Origin: Synanceia verrucosa
Taxonomy: Eukaryota > Chordata > Actinopteri > Perciformes > Synanceiidae
Direction of reading: 5' to 3'
Length of the DNA: 64,000 nucleotides
Assembly (NCBI GenBank): GCA_029721515.1
Contig: CM056550.1
Location: 17,793,119-17,857,118, forward strand
The position numbers were made by a program, and so were the translations under genes. The notes beneath the pieces were generated by a model. The model saw only the letters and a list, made by a program, of their open reading frames with translations. It ran no database searches and was not told the DNA's origin. This document shows positions 57,301 through 64,000 of this stretch, in pieces (position 1 is the stretch's first letter; each line of letters begins with the position of its first letter).

Positions 57301-60300
57301 TTACTGCACCGACAAATGTCATCACCGACTTAAGACGCATTCAAGCTCAGGTAATCAGGTGGGTTTTTGCAGAGACGTGCAGGAACGTGCTCAATTCTCT
57401 GAGCGATGCATTGACCTTGACGTTTCGTGTCTGCTGAACATTTTACCTCTGTGTAGCTATGACAACGTCCCCGCTCTGAACCACTGATTCAGCTCTGAAA
57501 GCAGCTCTTTGGTCGTGATTCCCACCATATAGCGGCGTTTTTTGGCTTTTTTCTGCTGTTGGCTAGAAGATGAAACTGACAAAGAGTCACCTTCACAAAA
57601 CACAAAGTCACTGGAGAGCAATAAAATGCCAGAAAACAGAAAAATGCAAAGTGTAATTTCTGTGAATATTATGTTTGTAATATGAGAGAAAGTCCAGGAG
57701 CAGGACATTCAAGTGTCTAATCTCGCCTTCAGCTCTCCTGTGTGGTAAGAGTTTCCATGGTAACGGTGAACTCCACCAATCAGACGTCGCTGTTCAGGTT
57801 AATGTACAGATACCATCGTCTTGACTGATAATCAAGTCCTAATTGAGAAAATTAACCACGTTGTTGAGCTCTATTATGCACCTGAGTGCCTTCCAGCCAA
57901 GACTTACTCATTTAATAATCTACGTAACTTTTTATAAGATAAAAAAAAAAAACAACAACTTCTCACCATCTTCATCAACGGCAGGTGGCACAGATTTTTT
58001 GGGAGTCTCAGGTTCAGGTTCAGCAGGTCTGGTGGGAGCCAGCGACTTGCTGAGGAGGTCTGAGTATTTCTCCGTCTGTCCGACGATGAAGTCCAGCTGG
58101 AGGTCCAGAGCCTTCTTCCTCTTCTCCTCCAGTCTGGACTGCTGCTTGTACTGCACCACCTTCAGGGACAAAAGACAAGAAACTGGTTATTTACAACCTA
58201 CAACAGGAGCGAAAGTACTCATCAGGGTTTTTGCACCATTTTAAAAGTCAAATTTAATATTTTTAACGACCTTTTTAAGACCTCAACAATTATAATTTAA
58301 GAAAATAGTCAAGTTATTGTAAGGCCCGACCAAGTTTTTGAGGCCGATATTGATATTTAGCAGGAAAAAAAAAATCTGATAACCAATTAATCTCTGAAAA
58401 TATTTTTTTATGATTTTTTTTCAGCTCTTTAACACTCGAAACAATGATATAAATTGAAGGGGTAACACTTAACTTTTCTCTACACCTATAATTTCACTAC
58501 TTCAAGAACAAAGAGGTGAACTTTGTGAACAAAATAATGTGCAAAAAAAAAGCAGTAAATGTGAATGATGTGTTTTCCTATTGGCATTAAACGCACCATG
58601 TCAAAATTTAATACCTCCAGCAAATTTAAGACAATTTAAGACCTTAATTACACAGATTTTAAGACATTTTAAGGAACCATGGGAACCCTGCGCAAATTTA
58701 ACTAAACAAGCTCAACAAATTTATTATTCCTCCACCCAGTGTCAGGTATTTACCACCACTGGCATAAATTAACAGTTTTGATGATTACCAACGTATTTTT
58801 ATGTAACTGTAATGGTTAATCCACAAGTATGTACAAGCTCTTTAACAATACGTATTCTTGTTATTTATGAATTTTCAAATTTACTGTTTTAAGATTCAAA
58901 GGGTTTATTTGTCATGTTAACAGTCAGGAAACATGTTTCCCTGCACAATAAAATACTTCTTTTGTTCACAATGAACACAAAGTTTATTATAAAAGATTTA
59001 AAAATAGATAAATAAAAACAAGAATCTTACATAAAAAGCAGATAAAAATATCAAGGCACACCATTATTACTGTTTTTGTTTTTTTTGATTGATATTTAAT
59101 CAAAATTATATCTTTAATGCTAAAATATAATTATTGTTATTATCTGGGAATTTTCAAATTTATTGTTTTACAAAAAAAAGCACATAATTATTATTTTTAT
59201 TTCCAGTTATTTCCTGTCCTTCATGAACAGAAAAATGTGTTTCAGTGTTTAAAAAGGTGAATTCAGTTTAAATTCCTCACTCCTGTGGTCTAAAACATTG
59301 GTTAAGCTCTGTTTTTAAATCTACTTCCTGAGTAAAGTCAAGTGATCTTATTCCTAAGTGTCGAACCAGACTGTTTTTTTTTTTTTAACATTATACCTTC
59401 TCGACGCTGCTCCAGAAAGCCCGGACCTCCTTTGCGATGGACGAGGCGACCCTCCTGATTTTGGAGTGCTCGTCTCTTTTGGCCTTTTCTTCTTTTTGCC
59501 TCTGCTCCTCGTGATGTCTCATCACCATCCGGACCACCTGATAAGTATGTAAGGCGGTACGTTATCAGTCCTGACCACAGAAATAAGAGCAGTAGAACTT
59601 CTAAAACGCTGATGAAGTGAGCCCACCTTCCTGGCCACCCCTCTCTTCCAGCGCCTCTCCTGAGCGAAGTCGGCAGAAAGCCACTGCATCTCCTCACACA
59701 GGTAGTCCCAGTGCACTTTGGGTCGCGGCGGCTCCGTCAGGCGGGTGAGGCGCTTCGTCGACCAGAAGCCCTCTCGCTTCAGCGCCTGCGTCCGATGCTC
59801 GATGTCGGCTTCCTGCAGGACAAACAACACGTGAGTGACCAAAAACAAACAAGCTGGAGTTTTCTTCTAGTTCACCTTAAAAAAAAAAAAAAAAAAGTGA
59901 CAGTGTGAGCACCCTGAGGTTAATCATTTTCATATTTTCTGGTGGTGTGTATCATTGAAACTTTTCAGATTCAAAAATATTTGCAAAAGATTTAAATTTG
60001 GGTTCTTTAACACCAGAAAATATTTATTCTAAAGACAAATATTTATTATGGTTCCCAGGTGCTGCCATTACTAGGAGTACCTACTATAACAGAGTGGATT
60101 ACCTTTTTGTTCATGTTATTATAAAAATAATTATTCTTATTTTAAAAAAAAAAAAAAAAAAAAAAGAGGAAAAGATGACCTTTGTGTTAAAATGCATTTT
60201 ATGAAAAGGGAGAGATGGATGAGGTATGAGCCTCCTCTCCTTCACAGCCTCCTCTCAGGGTTTACTTCACAACAATGACTCTTTGGATGCAAAGCTATCC

Positions 60301-63300
60301 CTTCCAGAGCTTATTAATCAAGAGTCAAACTAAAGCCTTGGTCCAGGAGGGAAGTGAAGGGCTTGCATCACACTGACAGTATTTTGTGACACCTGTGGAA
60401 TATTAAAAACACCTTGATATTGATTTTCTGATCTATCACACATTGTTTGTTCTCCTGCAGCTGACTTGCTTCTCTAAATCAGGAAAGAAAAGTCGCTAGG
60501 ATGTTTTGCCGTACTCACGTGTTTCGCCAGCTCTGCCATGTCGGTGTGGCGCTCCCCACGGCTTCGCTGAGGCGTCGCCTGATCCAACGGCGAAGACGCC
60601 GAACTGTAGCCGCCGAGAGACGCCGGAGAAACAAACCTCCCATGAGGACCGTGGATAGGCGAGGACTTGTCCCGCCGTGGTGTGGACCAATCGCTGGTGG
60701 ACGAGGGGTAAGAGGAGGACGCTGACAGCGAGACGGGAGAGGAATTTGCCGTGACCCTGTCTGCTATCCACTGACGTACCTGAAGGCCAAAGACAAATTA
60801 CTTAAAAAAAAAAAAAAAAAGGCAGCAGAAACACACAGAGATAAAAGCCAGAAAGGTTAGAGCGAGTCAGAGCTACAAGCTAGACTTTGTCAGCTTTAGT
60901 GTCATGCAGAATTACAAATAGCAGAGAGCCTTTGCTGCCCGTCATTAGCAGTGACAGTGCTCGACTAGGAAGTGCTGGTGAACATCCTGTTAAAAGGCAA
61001 GTCTAGCTGGGTGTCTGACAGCCACCGCTTACCTTCAGGAACACTGCCTTCCTGTCTGTCCTGCTCTGTCCATGCTGGAAAACACACATGACTCAGCATG
61101 CGGCCAACTTAAAGGACATAAATCACTAAAACAACACAAACACTGTTCACATGAGTGACATCAACACAGGCAGTGAAAACATGCCGGCACACCTGACATC
61201 AATCAAAAGGACTAACGGCTCGAAAAAATAAAAATGTCACTTACTATACAGGGTCCTGGTATAATTTTAAAAGTCAAATTTAAGACTTTTTAAGATCTTC
61301 ACGAATATAATTTAAGACCCAAAAATGTCATAACAATTTCTTTGGTAGAATATCGTCAATTTATCGTAAGGCCCGATCAATATGGTGTTTTTGAGGAAGC
61401 AGAGTATAGCCTCATATCAGGTGTGATCCACTAGAAGCGTGTGGCGGCATCGAAGTCTACAGAGCCTTATGCTGCCGTATTCGGGACGTTTCCTCGATAA
61501 ATAAAGTCGCGATCATGTATTGTTTTGTGAGCATGAATCGTAGAGGAAGCTATGGAAATGTGGGACACACCTCTGCGAATAAAAAAACATGAGTAAAGTG
61601 AGGAAAAGCCAACTTTTTGCCTTTAAAGCCTTGGTAATTTTATAGTTTATCTTTTTCATATCTGTGTGTATTATTCCTTACTTATCTACACTAAAACTGC
61701 TGACGTATCGTTCGTTTCGCAGTTGTCATACAAATGGAGCATCTTTCAAACCGTCACGGCAAACAATATTTTGCTCAGACAGCTAATAAACACATTTTAT
61801 CTCCACCTTAAATCACCATCACACTTGACAAGATGCCCAGAAACAGAGATTACATTTAACAACATAGTTTTCACTTCACGTTGGTCCTTGAGTCTGATAT
61901 GACTGCTTTACTTTGGCATTCAAGGACAAGCCTGATGCATTTATACTCCATGTTTACTCATTTTTAAATCTGTATTCCTTCTCTGGACACACGCTTCTCT
62001 GTGACTTTACTAACAAACCGTCATTGGTGAAAATACCTTGTGTGAAGATCTGGAGGAGGTGATGTCGCTTTCTGTTTTGTCAGCGTCTGGTTCGTCATCG
62101 CTGCCCTCCTCTGGACTGCTGACCTGTCCTGAAGTGGCCTCCTGAGCCTCGGTTTCTCCCATCGCCTCGTCCTGCTCCATGTCCTCGCTCTCGTCCTCCA
62201 CATACAGGGAGTTCGGCTGGCTGGTCGGCTCGTCGACGCCGGCGGACGCCATGGCTGCACTTTCCCTTTCCACCGACGCCGTGAGTGTGTAAAGAGCGTC
62301 TGCAGGGTCTGCTTCACTTTCAGTAACATTTAAGGCCTCTTTGTCGGACTTGCTCGGGGAGGTTGCAGGGGTGACGGCTGCAGCCTGGTGGAGATGAAGT
62401 GAGTTAGAGGGCTGCTGCACCTCATCGGGCGGAGCTGCCAACACACAAGTTTTATTGACGGACTGAGTTTGATCTTTCTGGCTGCTGAGAGCCGCAGACG
62501 CACATAAAGAGTCCGGGACAGTTTGGGGAAGGCACTCCTCAGCCTGAGAGCTGTGGGCATTGGCCAGCTCAGCGGACGCACTCTGTTGCTTTGACACCTG
62601 TGCCAAAAGGGAAGAAGGGTACTTAAGCTGGGGAGTTTGTCCCGGTTTAAGAAGGAGCAGCTTTGGGTTTATGGTGCAGAAAGCCTCTGGTTTGGTTTCT
62701 GCGTGTGACGGAGTCTCTGTCAGAGAGTCTTTGGTCCCTTCATGTGAAGAAACAGAGACCTCACACTTTGTGGCACTTACAGTCTGATTTAGAGAGTGCG
62801 CCGCAACGCCAACAGGTGACCCCACCCCTGTTTCCCCACCAGAAACCAGCGGGGATACGAAAGATGGAGCACTAGCCGTCGTCCCCACTTCCTGTTTAGG
62901 GGAATCACTCACCTCCGTTTGGTCCAGGAGGGCTGCAGCGCCCTGTGAGCGAGGCGTCACCGTTTGCGGACTGGTGTCCGTCTGCTCAGCAGCTACTTCA
63001 ACTAAACAAACCTCGCTAGAGTTCTCCACTGAAGCAGCTTGGTTAGTGTCTGATACCAAATGCTGCCCGACAGCAGCTCCCCTCCTGTTTTCTGTGGACA
63101 GACTGTGGGAATCACTGTTCGCCTGTATTTGATTTGCATCATGCAATGAAGGCAAGGGCTGCTGGGAAATAAAGACAGCACCACTTTCGCTAATTGCGTG
63201 AAGAGATGGTTCAAGGTCCTCTTTGACGCCATACTCGTCAGAGTGATCGAGGAGCGCGTTGAATAAGTTCACCTCGTAACCCGGAGAGTGAGGGATCTGT

Positions 63301-64000
63301 GCACTGCTGCTGGCACAGACCGTCTCCTCCGCCACCTCCTCCACCAGGGTGCAAAACTCATACACTTCCACGGACTCCATGTTTGCCTGAACACCTTCTT
63401 CGTCCAGCTTTGGATCCCCGGTGGAGAGCTCAGGGCTGAGCTCGTTAACGATGGCAGCTTCGCAGACGCTGCCGTCCTCCCGCTGCAGGAGGTAACTCTG
63501 ATTCAAGTGCATGCTGGACCAGTCCCCACTGACATGAGCCTCCTCTCTGACAACAACGATTTCCTGAGCTCCAGCTGGATGCACGAGCTCAGCAGTCAGC
63601 GGTGTCTCTGTTGTGGGGACTCGGTCAGAGGGATGAGATGTTTCTGCTCCGACGACCAGGCCGGTGTCAAACAGAGGAGCAGCAGAGGGGTTCGAGGAGC
63701 TCGCCGGTAGCGCTATGAAGTCAGATGAGGAGGCGTCGCTTTGTTGCTCCTTCACACCACTCCTGCAGCTCCTCTGGATGTCGCCGTCTTCTCTACCAGC
63801 CGTACCGCTGGACGCTGAGAATAATCCAGCCTTTGGGCTCTCAAGTATTTCAGCTGAGGGAGTTTGTCTCTCAACAACATTTTTAACATGCTCAAACATC
63901 TCAACCGACTCCAAAGAATTAGCTTTATGAGTTTCTCTGGAGTCGGCTGAGGTCTGGTTGAAGGTCTGAGGTTGTGTTTTTGACAGGTCAGTTTGTTTAA
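34553..64000 (-). CDS. srcap: SRCAP chromatin-remodelling ATPase, 3'-complete, N-terminus off window
   Basis: Catalytic subunit of the SWR1-type complex that exchanges H2A for H2A.Z in nucleosomes; nuclear. I find 32 exons that join in frame to 4,025 residues plus stop, open at the right edge; human SRCAP is about 3,230 aa. Domain order, numbered from the window edge: novel acidic/Ser-rich exon (1-654), HSA (about 757-830), acidic repeats (about 929-1,150), Snf2 N-lobe (about 1,180-1,510), long Pro/Thr-rich insertion (about 1,515-2,060), helicase C-lobe (about 2,064-2,292), then a tail with AT hooks (2,422-4,025). The split ATPase with a long insertion is the INO80/SWR1 signature. EP400 shares HSA and ATPase, but the AT hooks and peptides such as LPGRLVTVVEEKE are SRCAP-specific. 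Segments are given below. Confidence 0.96.
39734..40846 (-). CDS. srcap: srcap exons 29-31: post-ATPase segment
   Basis: Exons: 40721-40846, 40026-40202, 39734-39817, each a whole number of codons (42, 59, 28). They encode QTIRELFDMNDGERRE, then ALCRAEDEEDIVAASQAKAE, then QVAELAEFNENIP, SKAEQEIAALVEQ, and LTPIERYAMNFLEASLED, all conserved with human SRCAP. Being phase 0 at both ends, each could be skipped without a frameshift. Confidence 0.95.
41213..43092 (-). CDS. srcap: srcap exons 25-28: helicase C-lobe
   Basis: Exons: 42890-43092, 42356-42525, 42050-42246, 41213-41327. Encodes VIPPVEAPPISMHCCHPPPS, MRTQFPDLRLIQYDCGKLQT, then motif IV LIFTQMTRMLDVLEQFL, LRLDGSTRVEQRQ, motif V ILSTRSGGVGVNLTGADTV, and motif VI DRCHRIGQTRDVHIYR with both arginine fingers. 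It ends with ERTVEENILKKANQKRML and GDMAIEGGNFTTAFFKQ. Phases 2-1-0-2 across the joins are consistent. Confidence 0.96.
41508..41655 (+). repeat. Dispersed repeat shared with 7.7 kb (srcap intron)
   Basis: Second copy of the 7,738-7,885 sequence, same orientation, preceded by TATATAAGAGCTGTC, which also opens the 6.0-kb repeat. It lies in the intron between the 42,050 and 41,327 exon edges, antisense to srcap. Confidence 0.55.
42655..42750 (+). repeat. 24-bp tandem repeat in srcap intron
   Basis: Almost four units of CCAGCTCACAGTCTTAAACTGAAA; the first is slightly diverged (ACTGGCTCGCAGTC) and the last is cut short. It lies between the exons at 42,525 and 42,890. Confidence 0.9.
43180..47826 (-). 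CDS. srcap: srcap exons 17-24: insertion between ATPase lobes
   Basis: Exons: 47657-47826, 46640-46788, 46270-46485, 45967-46131, 44981-45115, 44559-44891, 43600-43772, 43180-43493. This is the long insertion typical of INO80/SWR1 ATPases, where RuvBL1/RuvBL2 dock (family knowledge). Landmarks shared with human: PRPKPVRMKVNR, LLSPDMQARLP|SGEVVSIAQLASLA, TFQLQGNKLTLSGAQI, HLVSSGVQHHLISQPAQVA, VVKIVVRQ, PPPRSPFHM, and YGREVLDFLTF near the end. It is much shorter than in human (about 550 versus about 1,000 residues), with the human poly-Ala/Pro/Ser stretch reduced. The 46,640 exon uses a GC donor. Confidence 0.92.
43799..44224 (+). mobile_element. Repeat family 1 (CAGGGTTC ends), copy A
   Basis: About 425 bp starting CAGGGTTCTTGCACC and ending near TTTTAAGGAACTGCAGG. 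It shares with three other copies AAAAGTCAAATTTAA, ATTGTAGGGCCTGACCAATATGG, TATTTAGCAGG, GACAATTTAAGACCTTAA. The CAGGG start and (in copies B and C) GGGAACCCTG end are hAT-like. No coding frame, so non-autonomous. It lies in the srcap intron after the 44,559 exon. Confidence 0.7.
44235..44350 (-). repeat. Dispersed repeat family 2, reverse copy
   Basis: Reverse member sharing TGGTAATCAGTGATACTGTTAA and CCTGACACTGGGTGGAGG with the 19.1-kb copy. It abuts copy A of family 1. Confidence 0.65.
46638..46639 (-). other. srcap: GC splice donor in srcap
   Basis: The exon 46640-46788 ends CAACAAG and is followed on the minus strand by GCAAGT, the classic GC-donor form. The acceptor is the AG at 46,486-46,487. 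Joining gives an uninterrupted frame (VVQQ|VVCSVATT). No in-phase GT donor is nearby. Confidence 0.8.
46908..47307 (+). mobile_element. Repeat family 1, copy B
   Basis: About 400 bp from CAGGGTTCGTGCACCATTTT to CCGTGGGAACCCTG, so the termini are inverted (CAGGGTTC / GAACCCTG). The internal order is the same as copy A. It lies in the srcap intron before the 46,788 exon edge. Flanking 8-mers do not match, so no target duplication is visible. Confidence 0.75.
47918..50958 (-). CDS. srcap: srcap exons 12-16: Snf2 ATPase N-lobe
   Basis: Exons: 50781-50958, 50541-50677, 50221-50390, 48777-49106, 47918-48104. Motif I (Walker A) is DEMGLGKTIQT, motif Ia IIVPTSVMLNWEMELKRW, motif II (Walker B) LILDEAQNIKN with the DEAQ form usual for SRCAP, and motif III LLLTGTPLQNSLMELW. 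Then come LMPHVFQSHREFKEWFSNPL and FLLRRIKVDVEKQMPKKYEH, and the last exon has VINILMQLRKVCNHPNLFDP. All catalytic residues expected for ATP binding and hydrolysis are present, so the enzyme looks active. Identity with human by eye is very high. Confidence 0.96.
48225..48400 (+). repeat. hAT-like relic (ATCCAATATTG type)
   Basis: GGGTGTCCCCATCCAATATTG and ATATCGATCCAATATCAGC resemble the end of a fish hAT element with GTCCCGATCCGATATTG wording. It shares CAGCAGCGCTGCTTTT (inverted) with the 51.1-kb remnant. Confidence 0.45.
49128..49710 (+). repeat. Dispersed repeat family 2, interrupted copy
   Basis: Forward copy (CCTCCACCCAGTGTCAGG, GGTTAATCCACCAGTATGTG, CTCTTTAATCAAAATGATAT) broken at 49,243 and resumed at 49,652 (AAAATATAATTATTGTTGTT). 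The unbroken arrangement is present at 59,098-59,180. Confidence 0.7.
49244..49651 (+). mobile_element. Nested 408-bp insertion with target duplication
   Basis: It interrupts repeat family 2. Flanks TTAATGCT (49,236-49,243) and TTAATGAT (49,652-49,659) are an 8-bp direct duplication with one mismatch. The ends are roughly inverted (CTTTGAGTGC versus CTTTGAATGC read from the right). An 8-bp duplication and no long gene suggest a non-autonomous hAT-type element. Confidence 0.6.
51090..51775. repeat. hAT-like relic in srcap intron
   Basis: Bounded by TATTGCCCAATATTGATCC (51,101) and the inverted-like TTCAATATTGGATCGGTGCCC (51,742-51,762). A retroelement-style tail, GGGATGAATAAAGTTTTATAT, lies inside at about 51,297-51,318. 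No transposase frame is left. Confidence 0.45.
52010..55061 (-). CDS. srcap: srcap exons 7-11: acidic region with repeated EG-LL motif
   Basis: Exons: 54892-55061, 53699-53792, 53519-53608, 52324-52500, 52010-52227. These encode the Glu/Asp/Ser-rich region between HSA and the ATPase. In SWR1-family proteins such acidic stretches bind H2A.Z-H2B (family knowledge; the contact residues are not identified here). A motif occurs twice: DDEETIEVEEQQEG...EIELLKEEGLLPLEQLL, then EDEEDTIAAQEKVEG...ELGDLAREGTMSVEELLEKY. The last exon ends with AESLQPKGYTLATTK, nearly identical to human and placed just before the ATPase. All joins keep phase. Confidence 0.92.
52947..52972 (+). repeat. (TATC)n microsatellite
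   Basis: About six perfect tetranucleotide units in the intron between the 52,500 and 53,519 exon edges. The rest of that 1-kb intron shows no recognisable element. Confidence 0.9.
54094..54680 (+). repeat. Two diverged copies of a T-rich block
   Basis: 54,094-54,250 and 54,510-54,680 share the order GTCA(A/C)ATCCACATAAC, TTCATCT(A/G)ATAA, GTTTA...AACA, GCAATTAAAATA, CATAATGTAAA(C/T)ATTTATTC. They are direct, about 415 bp apart, in one srcap intron, so an old local duplication or two insertions of one repeat. Confidence 0.55.
55266..55314 (+). repeat. Tc1 left terminal inverted repeat (identical core)
   Basis: 49 bp identical to the reverse complement of 56,827-56,875. The first differences are at positions 50 and 55 of the repeat. 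Confidence 0.93.
55547..56577 (+). pseudogene. Frameshifted Tc1-type transposase
   Basis: The apparent start ATG is at 55,547 (MPKTK). The paired helix-turn-helix part (KAAILALLEIGMSERQVAKK, KISKTAVHYN, GRGRK) is in the next frame after an extra base near 55,562. The remainder is in a third frame after a second shift around 55,732-55,741. The last frame (open 55,693-56,577) carries the DDE core: VLFSDESNF (first D), FQQDNAPCHTA (second D) and SPDLNPIENLW (E), with the DD34E spacing of Tc1, plus GGGSVMIWGCF. The catalytic triad is intact but two frameshifts break the N-terminal DNA-binding half, so this copy should not make working transposase. The ATG at 55,693 is only the first in the third frame, not a real start. 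Confidence 0.88.
56827..56875 (-). repeat. Tc1 right terminal inverted repeat (identical core)
   Basis: Mirror of the left repeat, followed by the TA target duplication at 56,876-56,877. Confidence 0.93.
57967..61074 (-). CDS. srcap: srcap exons 2-6: N-terminal linker and HSA domain
   Basis: Exons (plus coordinates, transcribed right to left): 61033-61074, 60519-60779, 59627-59812, 59397-59537, 57967-58159. The 60.5-kb exon is Ser/Pro-rich and ends MAELAKH, matching human EIAEQAKHEAEIE across the next junction. The 59.6-kb exon carries the HSA core (HWDYLCEEMQWLSADFAQER, WKRGVARK), which binds actin and Arp subunits in this family. It continues through VVRMVMRHHEEQRQKEEK and FWSSVEK to VVQYKQQSRLEEKRKKALDL and DFIVGQTEKYSDLL. 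The last exon ends one base into a codon and joins the 55.06-kb exon across 2.9 kb of intron that holds a Tc1 element. Confidence 0.93.
58223..58690 (+). mobile_element. Repeat family 1, copy C
   Basis: About 468 bp from CAGGGTTTTTGCACCATTTT to CATGGGAACCCTG, same internal order as copies A and B. It lies in the srcap intron next to the 58,159 exon edge. Confidence 0.75.
58722..59190 (+). repeat. Dispersed repeat family 2, two partial forward copies
   Basis: 58,722-58,892 carries CCTCCACCCAGTGTCAGG through TTTACTGTTTTA. 59,096-59,180 carries ATCTTTAATGCTAAAATATAA to TTTACAAAAAAAAGC. Between them (58,893-59,095) sits another repeat with TTTATTTGTCATGTTAACAG and CACAATAAAATAC, retroelement-like. 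Confidence 0.6.
60141..60161 (+). repeat. Poly(A) run in srcap intron
   Basis: About 21 adenines follow TTATTCTTATTTT. Shorter A-runs are at 59,880-59,896 and 60,805-60,821. The rest of the 59,813-60,518 intron holds nothing recognisable. Confidence 0.7.
61249..61397 (+). mobile_element. Repeat family 1, truncated copy D
   Basis: Starts CAGGGTCCTGGTATAATTTT and follows copies A-C through GGCCCGATCAATATGG, TTTTTGAGG, then stops matching. The rest of that intron (61,398-62,036) shows no recognisable element. Confidence 0.65.
62037..64000 (-). CDS. srcap: srcap upstream coding exon (long N-terminal extension)
   Basis: An uninterrupted frame of 654 codons runs from the window edge to the donor GTATTT (AAG|GT at 62,036). 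It continues past the donor only to a TAG at 62,012-62,010. The sequence is Ser/Glu/Val-rich without Zn or catalytic motifs. Features are ESVEMFEHVKN, ESVEVYEFCTLVEEV, INPKLLLLKPGQTPQLKYP and an acidic end (DESEDMEQDEAM, SSPEEGSDDEPDADKTESD). Its phase (0) matches exons 61,074-61,033 and 60,779-60,519, giving SSHK|HGQSRTDRK...FLK|VRQWIADR, so it plausibly belongs to srcap. Human SRCAP has only about 120 residues before HSA, so this is unusual. It could instead be the end of a neighbouring minus-strand gene; no minus-strand AATAAA is seen just after the TAG. No start codon can be assigned. Confidence 0.65.

Noticed and set aside
62010..62036. Read-through of the upstream srcap exon to a TAG
   Set aside because: The residues after AAG (VFSPMTVC) are intronic if the GTATTT donor is used, and the next exon continues in phase. 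Kept only as an alternative gene end.

Overview
This is vertebrate nuclear DNA, most likely from a teleost fish (probably a percomorph). The genes have many short exons with GT/AG introns. Non-coding DNA is AT-rich and full of fish-type dispersed repeats, minisatellites and a Tc1 transposon. Nothing bacterial or viral was seen: no operons, ribosome binding sites or CRISPR. Function comes from protein similarity I recognise by eye; no database search was run.

Layout. (1) 1-24,584: no complete gene. It holds a possible last exon of an unidentified + strand gene (1,761-1,880), a 51-bp minisatellite (3.6-4.9 kb), two CpG-rich stretches (5.15-5.4 and 8.2-8.7 kb), an octamer purine repeat beside a 149-bp higher-order repeat (17.0-18.0 kb), and many old repeats. 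Most of it is probably intron 1 of the next gene. (2) 24,585-24,637, minus: first coding exon of an ARHGAP17/ARHGAP44-type Rho-GAP, with its 5' region to about 24.95 kb. (3) 26,081-27,900: a composite repeat with inverted termini and perfect hairpins. (4) 28,160-31,728, plus: complete ten-exon stx4 gene, 297 aa. (5) 34,553-64,000, minus: srcap, 32 exons found, 4,025 residues plus stop, open at the right edge. One of its introns carries a 1,610-bp Tc1/mariner element whose transposase is frameshifted.

Syntaxin-4 is a plasma-membrane SNARE. SRCAP is the SWR1-type ATPase that loads histone H2A.Z. They are neighbours on one chromosome arm rather than partners in a pathway: in human STX4 and SRCAP both lie in 16p11.2, and ARHGAP17 is in 16p12. 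The two genes converge tail to tail, with candidate poly(A) signals about 150 bp apart. arhgap17 and stx4 diverge head to head.

Most unusual points: an exon of more than 650 codons upstream of the SRCAP HSA domain; a GC-AG intron in srcap; four same-orientation copies of one repeat family in srcap introns; a nested insertion with a visible target duplication and a filled/empty-site comparison; the hairpin pair at 27.8 kb; and the orphan terminal exon at 1.8 kb.
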